Assembly (NCBI GenBank): GCA_963924555.1
Contig: OZ004596.1
Location: 3,358,139-3,422,138, forward strand
DNA length: 64,000 nucleotides
Reading direction: 5' to 3'
Source of the DNA: Crambe crambe
Taxonomy: Eukaryota > Porifera > Demospongiae > Poecilosclerida > Crambeidae
In this document: positions 11,106-25,006 of the stretch, piece by piece
Layout of the letters: each line of letters opens with the position of its first letter
Numbering within the stretch: the first letter of the stretch is position 1
Position numbers and translations under genes: made by a program
Notes under the pieces: model-generated
The model's input: the letters and a program-made list of their open reading frames with translations, nothing else
What the model was told of the DNA's origin: nothing
The model's database searches: none

Positions 11106-13846
11106 GTATTGTATAGTAATCATGTACCTCTTAACTTTTTAAATGTCAATTAATAAATCGGGACAACAATATTCTAGTTTGCTAGAAGTTAGAAGTTTCT
11201 AGTCCTTGACCTTTTCTACTACACTTTGTACTACCCGATGGATCTGAACTTTGTACTACCCTGACAGGTCTGAACTTGTACTGCATGTGGTGGACTGATG
11301 ATTCAAAATGATCATTTAAATATACTCACTGGTCACTTATATCTCAGCACATGAATGAGTTGCTACCTATGAGCCCAGATATCTAAACCTGAGACTTGGA
11401 GCAACAAGGAATTTTGTGTGTGCATTGTGTGCATATGCAACAAAAAGTGACAGAGTAGAATGAGTTGCAGCTAAAATAACCACAAGATTTGCCCAACTAT
11501 TGTGGATTAATTAACTATGTAAGCTTATGCAGCTACTTCTGGGGGGGTCCAAGGTGAAAATTGCTATGACAACACCCACAAATAGTCATTTCCACCGAAA
11601 CATGAAATTTTCACCCCTCAAAATTAGCATGCATGTGTACTCAGATTTGACTTCATCCTTGCATTCAGTCATCCCTACATCACACTAATTTATTTGTTAC
11701 CCCACGGCACGCAGGGTAAAGTGATCGTGCTTGGTGTGGATATGTATAAATATATATATGCCCCCCCCCCCCCCCCCCCCCCCCCCAACAACTGAAGAAT
11801 AGTTTAGTGACTTTATAGTCATAACGTCAACATTATACAGCAAGCATACAAGATCCTACTTCAGTTTATGGATTCCATACCTACTTGCAGTATACTTCAA
11901 TAATGGATCACAACATGTCTAATAGAAGTAGGAAACCTTCTCTGAAAATCAGAGAGAAATCTTGAATTTGAAGATGAATTGAGGTAGGCAGTAAGTAGCT
12001 ACTGGGCTATGGGTGTGCTATCTAGCTAGCTATTTATGGCTGCTGCAGAATGAGCAAAAGCTTCGAGCAAGGGCTTTCATGAAGCAGAAAGCTGCTTGTC
12101 TGCATGCTGTCAGCTCATTATGCAGGCTGAAACCCCTGAGAGAGGCTGCAAGATATGTCAGCTCATAATGCTGCTCATCTGCAGGCTGAAACCCAAGACG
12201 AGAGAGAGGCTGCAAGATATGTCAGCTCATAATATTGCTTGTCTGCAGGCTGAAGAATAGGAGAGCTCGTCAGGCTACTAAACCCCTGAGAAGAGGCTGC
12301 TTGACAAACAAACACAACACGCCAGGTGACTATCAGGCTACCCTTTGCCCATGGTATTGTCGCATATTATTTTTCTGTCATAATAAAGGGGACCTAAAGA
12401 AATAACAGCTGAAGCTATGGCAAAGAAGCAGAAGAGGGTATGTGTTATAAAACACTTCAAAATGTTGCAGTTACTGAACTCAATTTAAAACGCATTTGTG
12501 TGTCTTGTCACAAGGGTCATCAACATGTGTCTTGATCAGCAGCTGCTGCTGCTGCTGATGTAATGCACATCTCACTGGCAGCTATGTCTTGTGAAACTTC
12601 TTGTGAGAAAATCAATGATTTCACAGTGATTGATGTAGACCAGCTTCAGAGGTTTAGGTGATACGACATGGACCTGGACCTGGACATTGTAGCATGGTTA
12701 TAACCTGAAGCTTGATAATATATCAATGAGGTGTGATAATAGTGATAGTGATGCTTATGATAATGTCATCATTAGTTGAACATTCGTAGTGATATCCATA
12801 GAAGGTTCATTGTGTTCTTTACTTCCACTCTCACTTTCGTGGGCTTAGACAGTCAACAGTACATTCATATCCCCTTGCATTCACCATAGATCACTAACTA
12901 CATAGTTGAGGCTTCAGGTATGAAGTCAACAGCACGTGGCAGCCATTGTACTACATACATTACTGACAATTATGCACGCACCAAATTCCTTGTGGTGAAT
13001 GACAACTCCATACTTTACTCATGGAACATAGCTACAGCTAAAACTTATGGATAATTAGCTAGATGCTGGTGTTCAAATTTTTTGAGAAGCTAAATGTGAG
13101 AAGAATAATTTGTGGCTTGATTACAACGGCTTTATAATTTATTTATCAAGGGCCAACACCAAGTAGGAAAATTATAAGAAGAAATAAAGTGGAATATTTT
13201 TCCCCACTGCCCATGTGCAACAAGGGATTCACTATAGTTATATTATGTCTGTGCCAGATGCGCTATTGCTAGCATATTTCATACTTAAGTTTTCTTGAAG
13301 CCATAATACTGATAGCATAAAGAACGGTCTCTTGGTGCATGTTTTTCTTGCTGGCTCCACCTCCAAGGTTATCAATCCTGCCAGATATAGATTGTACATG
13401 CTAAAGTATTAATTACACATTAAAATTAATGATCCTTACCAGCTGAATGAGTACAGGCTTATTACAGCAGGGGGCATTGAACTGTATGAGCTCTAGTTGA
13501 TAAAGGTCATCAAGTAAGATTGCATCGAGTACTTTTGGTGCTGACACTCTAGAGCTTTCTCAGTATTTACTATTACAATCAAAAATTATATGCCACCTTC
13601 TAGTTCAGTGAGGCAGCAGGACACTCTGAATTCGCGGCATACACATGCAATTTACATACGCCGACAAATATTATTACATTTATTGAATTTTTCTACTCGG
13701 CATGTAATTTCTCCTCTGTAGTTATTTATTTATTTGTTTGTTTGTTTATTTATTTTTATTCATTCATTTGTTTGTTTGTTTGTTTGTTTGTTTATTTTTT
13801 AATTAATTTATTTATTATTCATTTATTTATTTATTGCCTTTTTTAG
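11106..13846 (+). other. Long intron of copy 2, including a segment unique to this unit
   Basis: Contains a C26 run (11761-11786), the segment of about 0.65 kb in the orientation opposite to copies 1 and 3 (about 11628-12262), a segment (12901-13089) that is inverted in copy 4, and a TTTG/TTTA-rich tract (13728-13840). About 12310-12690 has no counterpart in the other units. It ends in a short open frame near 12557-12661 (VMHISLAAMSCETSCEKIND...) closed by TGA. I do not recognise it; it may be a fragment of another gene. Confidence 0.7.
11761..11786 (+). repeat. Poly-C tract (26 C)
   Basis: Homopolymer at the end of the inverted segment in copy 2. It matches the poly-G tract of copy 1 (5731-5755) read from the other strand, as expected for an inversion. 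Confidence 0.9.
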
Positions 13847-15394
13847 TGAAGATATTGGAGTCTGTGCCAGGAGTTCCAACATGAAGGGGAGCAGGCACTC
13901 AAAATGACTCACCCCCAGAACTTAAGCCATTGGAACATGAAAAATAAGCATTGTGGTTAGTATTTTATTCCATTATTTGGTTCCACTATTTTGGTTCCAG
14001 GTTAACAAGGTTGCTTGCTGAATTGATGATGAGTGGGATTTGGTCACTTGCTTGTGTGAAGAGGTGATAGCTACATACATGCTTGCATCATACATCTGAT
14101 CCACTAATACTGTTCATTTCCAGCATCATTCAGAGTTGTTACAGATAGTGAAACCATTTGATATGGTGTACAAGTTAACGACCACTAAATTCAGACCAAT
14201 GGACACAATTGCTTACAACTCTCCATTCATTCTGATGACTGAACTTAGTTCTACTTCTCCATGGGACCTCCTCATCGTGGACTCTAAGTTTGAGCCAGTG
14301 AGTGCTGTACAATCAAAGTGGAGTCCCTCAGCCTCTGATAAAAAGAAATCCTTTAAAGGATACACTTTTGTAGGACCACTTGATTTCATGTATGAAGTGT
14401 AGTCAGCCCTCCCTCCACTTAGCTAAGTTCTGTTGTTTGGAGTAGTGTTTTTACTGCTAGTATTATTTCTGTTACAGAGTGATAGTGTTCAGTATGTCGG
14501 AGAGAATTCTTCACAAGTACAAGACTGTAAGTCATGCACATGCAGGATGATCAATCATTGATGTCCCACCAGTTTGTGGATAATATCCTTGCCAGTTCAA
14601 TAGGGATTCCTATGACCTTTATACAACAATAGTAAAAGTGCAAACTCAATAGGATAATGTGGGGCAACAGATGTGTTCAACTATCAGGAAGTACATTTTC
14701 ATTTGTATCATTTCCTCTTATACAGACAGGATTAACCACTGATGAGTATGCAGGATGTATATTTCATGCTTCCTTTAATGATTAAAGCTTATTGATAAAT
14801 TAGATGTTCTAACTCCTGTATTCTGTACTTTTGACAACATACATAGTATGTAACCTCATTTTACATAAAATTGATCATATATGAGGGGGTTTCCGAGCCA
14901 GTCACACCTACCAGATAATGCCAGTCATGTCAGTGAGATCACTTTAACATGACATAACTAGGTGACAGGTCAATTGCTAGGAAGGCCCCCCCCCCTTTCA
15001 CTTACCCTCATTTTATAAGTATCTGTTTATTAACCCTCAGTGCATGCGCAAAGGTAACTTAGTCATGTCTATTACCTGTTATTTTTGGTCTAGATGATAC
15101 TGTCCTATGTTTAAATTTCCTAGATAATATTTTTGATAAAGGTTTTATGATACAGAGAAGGCAAGATTTTTTTGTGCTGCCATTGGTGTGTGCCACACCC
15201 CCTATTCCACATGTGATGCATAGGTGTGGTGTCCATGACTTGTCCTGATATTGGTATACTTTCTTAGCATTATGTGGGATCTAGTTTATATGCTAAAGTA
15301 TTTCTTCAACCGGAAGATGTGCTAGCCACTTCCTGTGCCAGTCTAGACAGGAAGATTCAGAGACACTGACATCGAATCATGATTTAGCAGGGAA

Positions 15395-15402
15395 TATAAA
15401 AG
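15395..15402 (+). promoter_or_regulatory. TATA box of array copy 3
   Basis: TATAAAAG lies 109 bp before the ATG at 15504. The promoter survives although a deletion of about 1.65 kb ends only about 125 bp upstream. Confidence 0.85.
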
Positions 15403-15503
15403 GGTGACTCCTGCAGCTGAGAATGCATAACCAGCGAGTAAAGCAATCAATAAAGCATCAATCCATAACTGCAACAACTATCTCTCTCCTATAACTACTA
15501 ATC

Positions 15504-18500
15504 ATGAGCACTCAAGTCAGGATGGTCAAGAATGTTCTCACACGAACATTTCTCACATACAATGGCTCAACTGTTGCAACAACTCCTAACCAGAATGATT
15601 CAGGTTAGTAATAGCTACAGATTAGAGTCCACAGTTGCATTGATGGTGACATCATGTTTGTCTTTTACAGATAATTTCGTCCTGCATGACTTTGGAACGT
15701 CCAGATTCCTGAGGACTTACGCAGACTCTACCATCCAAATACATGCACAATCACTGGACAACTGCCAACATCAATTTGTTCTCTCTTCCACTGGTAGCCA
15801 TGTGACCATCACTCCTGATGGAATGAGTAAATCTATCAGATTATACATCACTGATGCAACTGGGCAGAAGTTATACTTCAAAGTGAATATAACCGGTACT
15901 GTCAGTCTTGAATGTCAAGATGTCTTTGATAATGTAAGTTCATTAGCTGAACTGGTAATGGTGATCACACTTTAAAATTTAAACTTCATTGCAGGCTGGA
16001 CCATTTGAAAAGAAGCAGTTTGACTTTGACATAGTTGGAGTTTCCACAAATATATTGGTATAACTGAATCAGGCTAGTTAAAAAAAGAGCATCATATCAC
16101 TATCAGAACGTGTAACTACAGGTTCATGTACAATCAGAAACGCTGTCATTAATTATTATTTTTATTTGAAAGATCAATTTTCAATATCAAATCTTATTGC
16201 GTTGCTACTGCTAACGTGTATGATAAAAGGTTGGCAATTTGCATGGAATTTTCGAGTAGCTAATGAACAAAATAGAATCAGTGTCATGTGACACATAATC
16301 CTGTAGTCATGGCAGCAAGTTAAATTTTAGCAGCTAATAATTGCTTTTCACCCTCACCAGTATAGTGTAGGTGACCTACCACTAAGTCAGGTGACTGACA
16401 ACTAAGTCATGTGACCACTAATTTATGTGTAAACTCCCAAATTCATCTCCCACCTTGAGTTATAGTTAGTGAATTCGTGGAATCCATGTGGATATGCTAC
16501 TTGCAGGATCCAGCCACGCCCCTCATTCATCTCAATCTCTTTAGAGCATTCTAACCCTGCTTTGATGGGAGAGTACTATGCTGTCACAGTGGGTGTTGTT
16601 AAAAAGGAACAGACTCCAATAACAGACCTCAACATTGAAGTGTCCTTACCAGAATTACTCAATGAGACTGAGCCACAAGGTATTGTATAGTGGTGGATTG
16701 ATGATTGCCAAATTTGGTAACCTTAGCAAAATGATCATTTAAATGTACACAAGTAGGATCACTGGTCACTTATATCTCAGCACATGAATGAGTTACTACC
16801 TATGAGCCCAGATATCTAAACCTGAGACTGGGAGCCACAAGGAATTCGTGTGTGCATTGTGTGCATATGCAACACAGAGTAGAACGAGTTGCAGCTAAAA
16901 TAACCACGAAGTTTGCCCCCCCCCCCCACATACCAACTATTGTGGATTAATTAATGACACATTACTTATGCAGTTACTTCTGGGGGTCCAAGCTATGACT
17001 GACCATCAATCCCTAGCTCAGAAGAAACTCTCCTCTCTAGCTACACTTATTGAACCACAAATAATCTGATCGATACCAAAATGATCACGAATCTGATCAC
17101 ATTGCTTAGCTAATACCTCAGAATTATGCATGCTAATTTTGAAGGGTGAAAATTTCATGTTTTGGGGGGACATGATATTATTTGTGGGTGGGTAATTTTC
17201 ATGGAAGTGCCTGCTACAGTGTACTTTTCAGCCTGCAGATGAAAAGTGACATATCTTGCAGGGGTTTCAGCCTGCAGATGAGCAGCATTACGAGTCGACA
17301 TGTCTTGCAGCCTCTCTCAGGGGTTTCAGCCTGCAGACGAGCAGCATAATGAGCTGACAGCACACAGACAAGCAGCTTTCTGCTTCATGAAAGCCCTTGC
17401 TTGAAGCTTTTGCTTCTTTTCCTCATTCTGCAGCAACCATAAATAGCTAGCTAGATAGCACACCCAAGCCAGTAGCTACTTACTGCCTACCTCAATTCAT
17501 CTTCTGATTCAAGATTTCTCTCTGATTTTCAGAGAAGGTTTCCTACTTCTTTTAGACATGTTGTGATCCATTATTGAAGTATACTGCAAGTAGATATGGA
17601 ATCCATAAACTGAAGTAGGATCTTGCATGCTTGCTGTATAATGTTGATGTCATGACCGTAAAGTCGCTGAATTAGTTTATAAATCGAGTGACTATTCTTC
17701 AGATTTTTTTTTGTGGGGGGTACATATACATATATACATGCCAACCATGATCACTTTACCCCTTGCTGCTGCGGGGTAACAAATAAATGGTGTGATGTAG
17801 GGATCACTGAATGCAAGGATGAAGTCAAATCTGAGTACACATGCACAAAATACACGATATTTAGCTACTGCTGCTCAGCGTTTTGGTACTGAGATATGTA
17901 CTGACCTGCTGCTAGTTGCATCAGTGTTATAGTGCAAAATTAACCTGACACTTGTGCAGCCAGCTGTCTGCATCAGTGTCAGAATGATGGAGAGTATATA
18001 GCCTCATTCCTATATCTCTTTTTTCTTTGCAGGGGGAGGTATGAGGGAGGGGGGGTACAAGGCTAGGAGCTGAAGCCTAAACTATGCTTATGTAAGCACC
18101 TGTACACAGGTCCAAGGTGAATGTGAATGAACTTTAGAGTATTACTCCCACTCTGGTCTTATCATGACCACACCACCGATATAAAATTTCATGTTGAGAA
18201 GAATAATTTGTGGCTTGACTTTATAATTTATCAAGGGCCAACACCAAGTAGAACCAAGTAGAAAAATTATAAGAAGAAACAAAGTGGAATATTTTTCCCC
18301 GCTGCACATGTGCAGCAAGGGGTTAAGCAATCGGTTGGGATTCACTATAGTTATATTATGTCTGTGCCAGATGCACTTATTCAACACTTATTGCTCATAC
18401 TTAAGTTTTCTGGAAGCCATAATGCTGATAGCATAAAGAACAGTCTCTTGGTGCATGTTTTTCTTGCTGGCTCCACCTCCAAGGTTATCAATCCTGCCAG

Positions 18501-19600
18501 ATATAGATTGCACATGCTAAAATATTAATTATGCATTAAAATTAATGATCCTTACCAGCTGAATGAGTACAGGCTTATTACAGCGAGGGGCATTGAACTG
18601 TATGAGCTCTGTATGAGCTCTGAGGATTGATAAAGGTCGTCAAGTAAGATTACATCAAGTACTTTTGGTGCTGACACTCTAGAGCTTTCTCAGTTTTTAC
18701 TATTACAATCAAAAATTATATGCCACCTTCTATTTCAAATAGTTCGCAGGATATTTTTTTTCTCTCTGAATTCGCGGCATACACATGCAATTTACATACC
18801 CTCAGAAATATTATTACATTTATTGACTTGGTATGTAATTTCTCCTCTGTATTTATTTGTTTCTGTTTGTTTGTTTTTTTTGTTTATTAATTAATCTGTT
18901 TGTTTGTTTGTTTGTTCATTTATTTATTTATTGCTTTTTTTTTAGTGGAGATATTGGAGTCTGTACCAGGAGATTCATCCCACCTGCCATCTTCTGTCTC
19001 TCACCGGACCAGGCACTCAAAATGACTCACTCCCAGTTAGACACAGAAAGCTCAAGCACATACTAGAAAACACTCCATCTCTGTTCTCATGCCATTGGAA
19101 CAAGAAAAATAACCATTGTGGTGAGTATTTTATTTGGTTCCACTATTCATACATCTGATCCACTAATACTGTTCATTTCCAGCATCATTCAGAGTTGTTA
19201 CAGATAGTGAAACCATTTGATATGGTGTACAAGTTAACGACCACTAAATTCAGACCAATGGACACGATTGCTTACAACTCTCCATTCATTCTGATGACTG
19301 AACTTAGCTCTACTTCTCCATGGGAACTCCTCATCGTGGACTCCAAGTTTGAGCCAGTGAGTGCTGTACAATGAAAGTGGAGTCCCTCAGCCTCTGATAA
19401 AAAGAAATCCTTTAAAGGATACGCTTTTGTAGGACCACTTGATTTCATGTATGAAGTGTAGTCAGCCCTCCCTCCACTTAAGTTCTGTTGTTTGGAATAG
19501 AGTGATTCCACTGCTTTTACTGCTAGTATTATTTCTGTTACAGAGTGATAGTGTTCAGTATGTGGGAGAGTACACGCAGGATGATCAATCATTGGTGTCC
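15504..19600 (+). pseudogene. Array copy 3: intact head, broken and deleted tail
   Basis: Head exons 15504-15603, 15671-15933 and 15995-16057 are open (unspliced stop at 16061-16063), followed by the gryzun-like exon 16514-16679. Exon 18946-19112 has an insertion of about 10 bp relative to copy 1 and runs into a stop. Exon 19183-19356 is intact in length. The next exon, from 19544, has lost its normal end and donor site. At 20246 the sequence jumps to the region just before the promoter of copy 4, so the last three exons are missing. The head and 5' intron are nearly identical to copy 1. Confidence 0.75.
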
Positions 19601-20553
19601 CACCAGTTCATGGATAATATCCTTGCCAGTTCAGTAGGGACTCCTATGACCTTTATACTACAATAGTAAAAGTGCAAACTGAACAGGATTATGTGGGACA
19701 ACAGATGTGTTCAACTATCAGGAAGTACATTTTCATGTGTATCATAACCACTATAAAGATTATACACTACAGTGATGAGTATGCAGGATGTATATTTCAT
19801 GCTTCCTTTAATGATTAAAGCTTATTGATAAATTAAATGTCCTAACTCCTGTATTCTGTACTTTTGACAACATACATAGTATGTAACCTCATTTTACATA
19901 AAATTGGTCATATATGAGGGGGTTTCCGAGCCAGTCACACCTACCAAACAATGTCAGTCAAGTCAGTGAGAGGCCCCCCCTTTCACTTACCCTCATTTTA
20001 TAGGTATCTGTTTATTAACCCTCAGTGCATGCGCAAAGGTAACTCTATGTGATGCATAGGTGTGGTGTCCATGACTTGTCCTGATCTTGGTATACTTTCT
20101 TAGCGAGTGCCTGAAGTTATGCTGAGGGCTTAGTACCACTGTACTCCTTTCTGCTGTTATCAGTGCCAGCCATTTGAATAATGCCTGGATTGAGTTATGA
20201 TAGAAAATACTCCAATGGGACAATCCTACTTAGAGAGTACTATCATGAAATAATTATGCTAGAACAGTGCAAAAGTGTGTACAACAAAGTACCTCTAGCT
20301 AACAAGGAGCATAAATTATTTTTGCTCAAAGCCACTAGTTAACATATGTTAACCTTACATTATCAACTTAGCTAGATAATGAATAATTTTGGCAGGAAGT
20401 GATTAATTCATTATGTGGGATCTAGTTTACATGCTAAAGTATTTCTTCAACCAGAAGATGTACTAGCCACTTCCTGTACTTAAACCTCAAAGTACAGTCT
20501 AGACAGGAAGATTCAGGAAATCTTCTAGAGACACTGCATGCTTTAGCAGGGAA

Positions 20554-20561
20554 TATAAAAG
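20554..20561 (+). promoter_or_regulatory. TATA box of array copy 4
   Basis: TATAAAAG lies 110 bp before the ATG at 20664. Confidence 0.85.
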
Positions 20562-23500
20562 GGTGACTCCTGCAGCTGAGAATGCATAACCAGCGAGTAA
20601 AGCAATCAATAAAGCATCAATCCATAACTACAACCAACCATCTCTCTCCTATAACTACTAATCATGAGCACTCAAGTCAGGATGGTCAAGAATGTTCTCA
20701 CACGAACATTTCTCACATACAATGGCTCAACTGTTGCAACAACTCCTAACCAGAATGATTCAGGTTAGTAATAGCTACAGATCAGAGTCCACAGGTTCAT
20801 TGATGGTGACATCATGTTTGTCTTTTACAGATAATTTCGTCCTGCATGACTTTGGAACGTCCAGATTCCTGAGGACTTACGCAGACTCTACCATCCAAAT
20901 ACATGCACAATCACTGGACAACTGCCAACATCAATTTGTTCTCTCTTCCACTGGCAGCCATGTGACCATCACTCCTGATGGAATGAGTAAGTCTATCAGA
21001 TTATACATCACTGATGCAACTGGGCAGAAGTTATACTTCAAAGTGAATATAACCGGTTCTGTCAGTCTCGAATGCCAAGATGTCTTTGATAATGTAAGTT
21101 CATTAGCTGCACTAATGATGCTGCATGGTCACACTTTAAAATTTAAACTTCATTGCAGGCTGGACCATTCGAAAAGAAGCAATTTGATTTTGACATAGTT
21201 GGAGTTTCCACAAATACATTGGTATAACTGAATCAGGCTAGTTAAAAAAGGAGCATCAATATCACTATCAGAATGTGTAATCACAGGTTCATGTACAATC
21301 AGAAACGCTGTCATTAATTATTATTTTTATAGCATTTTTTTTGAAAGATCCGTTTTCAATATCAAATCTTATTGCGTTGCTACTGCTAATGTGCATGATA
21401 ATTGTGATAAAAGGTTCATGTTATTGTCAACTCGGCAATTTGCATGGAACTTTCAGAGGAGTAGCTAATGCGAAATAGAATCAGTACCATCACATAATCC
21501 TGTAGTCATGGCAGCAAGTTAAATTTTAGCAGCTAATAATTGCCTTTATTCTGACCGGTATAGTGTAGGTGACCTACTAAGTCAGGTGACCTACCACTAG
21601 GTCAGGTGACTGACCCCTAAGTCAGGTGACTACTAATTCATGTGTAAACTCCCAAATTCATCTCCCAATCACCTTGAGTTATAGTTAGCCACGCCCCTCA
21701 TTCATCTCAGTCAATTTAGAGCATTCTAACCCTGCTTTGATGGGAGAGTACTATGCTGTCACAGTGGGTGTCGTTAACAAGGAACAGACTCCAATAACAG
21801 ACTTCAACATTGAAGTGTCCTTACCAGAATCACTCGGTGAGACTGAGCCTCAAGGTATTGTATAGTAATCATGTACCTCTTAACTTTTTAAATGTCAATT
21901 AATAAATCAGGACAACAATATTCTAGTTTGCTAGAAGTTAGAAGTTTCTAGTCCTTGACCTTTTCTACTACACTTTGTACTACCTGATGGATCTGAACTT
22001 TGTACTGCCCTGACAGGTCTGAACTTGTACTGCATGTGGTGGACTGATGATTGCCAAATTTGGTAACCTCTGCAAAATGATCATTAAAATATACTCTTGG
22101 TCACTTATATCTCAGCACATGAATGAGTCGCTACCTATGAGCCCAGATATCTAAACCTGAGACTTAGAGCAACAAGGAATTTTGTGTGTGCATTGTGTGC
22201 ATATGCAACAAAAAGAGACAGAGTAGAACGACTTGCAGCTAAAATAACCACGAGGTTTGCCCCGCACATACCAACTATGATTAATTAACGATACATTACT
22301 ATGTAAGCTTATGCAGCTACTTCTGGGGGGGTCCAAGATTAAAATTGCTATGACAACACCCACAAGTAATGTGATTTCCACCGAAACATGAAATTTTCAC
22401 CCCTCAAAATTAGCATGCATGTGTACTCAGATTTGACTTCATCCTTGCATTCAGTGATCCCTTACATCACACTGATTTATTTATTACCAGGGTGAAGTGA
22501 TCGTGCTTGGTGTGGATATGTGAAAACAACAACAGAAGAATAGTCACTCAATTTATAGACTAATTCAGTGACTTTACGGTCATAACGTCAACATTATACA
22601 GCAAGCATACAAGATCCTACTTCAGTTTATGGATTTCGTACCTACTTGCAGTATACTTCAATATTGGATCACAACATATCTAAAAGAAGTAGGAAACCTT
22701 CTCTGAAAATCAGAGAGAAATCTTGAATTTGAAGATGAATTGAGGTAGGCAGTAAGTAGCTACTGAGCTATGGGTGTGCTATCTAGCTAGCTATTTATGG
22801 CTGCTGCAGAATGAGCAAAAGCTTCAAGCAAGGGCTTTCATGAAGCAGAAAGCTGCTTGTCTCAGCTCATTATGCAGGCTGAAACCCCTGAGAGAGGCTG
22901 CAAGATATATCAGCTCATAATGCTGCTCATCTGCAGGCTGAAACCCAAGACGAGAGAGAGGCTGCAAGATATGTCAGCTCATAATATTGCTTGTCTGCAG
23001 GCTGAAGAATAGGAGAGCTCGTCAGGCTACTAAACCCCAAGAAAGGCTGCTTGACAAATAAACACAACACGCCTTTGGTTATAACCTGAAGCTTGATAAT
23101 ATGTCAATGAGGTGTGATGATAGTGATAGTGATGCTTATGATAATGATTAGTTGAACATTCATAGTGGTATCTATGTGTTCTTTACTTCCACTCTCACTT
23201 TCGTGGGCTTAGACAGTCAACAGTACATTCATATCCCCTTGCATTTACCTGAGATCATTAACTTCTCAAAAAAAAAAATACCAGCATCTAGCTAATTATC
23301 CATAAGTTAGCTGTAGCTATGTCCCATGAGTAAAGTATGGAGTTGCCATTCATCACAAGGAATTTGGTGCGTGCACAATTGTCAGTAATGTATGTAGTAC
23401 AATGGCTGCCACATGCTGTTGACTTCATACCTGAAGCCTCAACTATGGACATGGTACTATGTACGTCAGCTTACGTAAGGTGAATGTGAATGAACTTTAG

Positions 23501-24304
23501 TGCATTACTTCCACTCTGGTCTTATGATGACCACACAACTGAACAGAACCCACTGATATAAAATTTCATGTGAGAAGAATAATCTGTGGCTTGATTACAA
23601 TGGCTTTATAATTTATTTATCAAGGGCCAACACCAAATATAAGAAGAAACAAAGTGGAATATTTTTCCCCACTGCCCATGTGCAGCAAGGGATTCACTAT
23701 AGTTATATTATGTCTGTGCCAGATGCGCTATTGCTAGCATATTTCATACTTAAATTTTCTTGAAGCCATAATACTGATAGCATAAAGAACGGTCTCTTGG
23801 TGCATGTTTTTCTTGCTGGCTCCACCTCCAAGGTTATCAATCCTGCCAGATATAGATTGTACATGCTAAAGTATTAATTATGCATTAAAATTAATGATCC
23901 TTACCAGCTGAATGAGTACAGGCTTATTACAGCAGGGGGCATTGAACTGTATGAGCTCTAGTTGATAAAGGTCATCAAATAAGATTGCATCGAGTACTTT
24001 TGGTGCTGACACTCTAGAGCTTTCTCAGTATTTACTATTATAATCAAAAATTATATGCCACCTTTTATTTCAAATAGTTCAGTGAGGCAGCAGGACACCG
24101 TTTTTCTCTCTCTGAATTCGCGGCATACACATGCAATTTACATATGCCGACCACCCCTCAGAAATATTATTACATTTATTGACTTGGTATGTAATTTCTC
24201 CTCTGTATTTGTTTGTTTGTTTGTTAATTGATTCGTTTGTTTATTTATTTATTTATTTATTACTTTTTTAGTGGAGATATTGGAGTCTGTACCAAGACAT
24301 TCAG

Positions 24305-24327
24305 CCCCCCCCCCCCCCCCCCCCCCC
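24305..24327 (+). repeat. Poly-C tract (23 C) inside a former exon
   Basis: The run interrupts the first tail exon of copy 4, just after the GAGATATTGGAGTCTGTACC start shared with copies 1 and 3, and removes its reading frame. Confidence 0.9.
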
Positions 24328-25006
24328 ACCATCTTCTTTTGTCTCTCACCAACATGAAGGGGAGCAGGCACTCAAAATGACTCACCCCCAGTTAGACACA
24401 GAACTTCTGAAGGCTCGAACACTCATGCCATTGGAACAAGAAAAATAAGCATTGTGGTGAGTATTTTATTCCACTTTTGGTTCCACTATTTTGGTTCCAG
24501 GTTACTTACAAGGTCGCTTGCTGAATTGATGATGAATGGGATTTGGTCACTTACTTGTATGAAGAGGTGATACTTAATCATACATCTGATCCACTAATAC
24601 TGTTCATTTCCAGCATCATTCAGAGTTGTTACAGATAGTGAAACCATTTGATATGGTGTACAAGTTAACGACCACTAAATTCAGACCAATGGACACGATT
24701 GCTTACAACTCTCCATTCATTCTGATGACCTACTTCTCCATGGGACCTCCTCATTGTGGACTCCAAGTTTGAGCCAGTGAGTGCCATGCAATCAAAGTGG
24801 AGTTCCTCAGCCTCTGATAAAAAGAAATCCTTTAAAGGATACGCTTTTGTAGGACCACTTGATTTCATGTATGAAGTGTAGTCAGCCCTCCCTCCACTTA
24901 AGTTCTGTTGTTTGGAGTAGTGCTTTTACTGCTAGTATTATTTTTGTTATAGAGTGATAGTGTTCAGTATGTCGGAGAGAATTCTTCACAAGTACAAGAT
25001 TGTAAG

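Larger units (their letters stand above)
10013..14526 (+). pseudogene. Array copy 2: intact head, tail exons 8-10 deleted
   Basis: Head exons 10013-10112, 10180-10442 and 10504-10566 are open and keep their splice sites; unspliced, the third exon ends in TAA at 10570-10572. The gryzun-like exon is 10940-11105. The next exon (about 13847-13965) is degenerate like copy 0. Exons 14124-14297 and 14478-14526 are present. After 15270 the sequence jumps from a point equivalent to 1432 to one equivalent to 3078. This removes the last three exons and joins the remaining intron to the promoter of copy 3. The copy could make the 143-aa head or a truncated fusion, but not the full tail. Confidence 0.75.
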
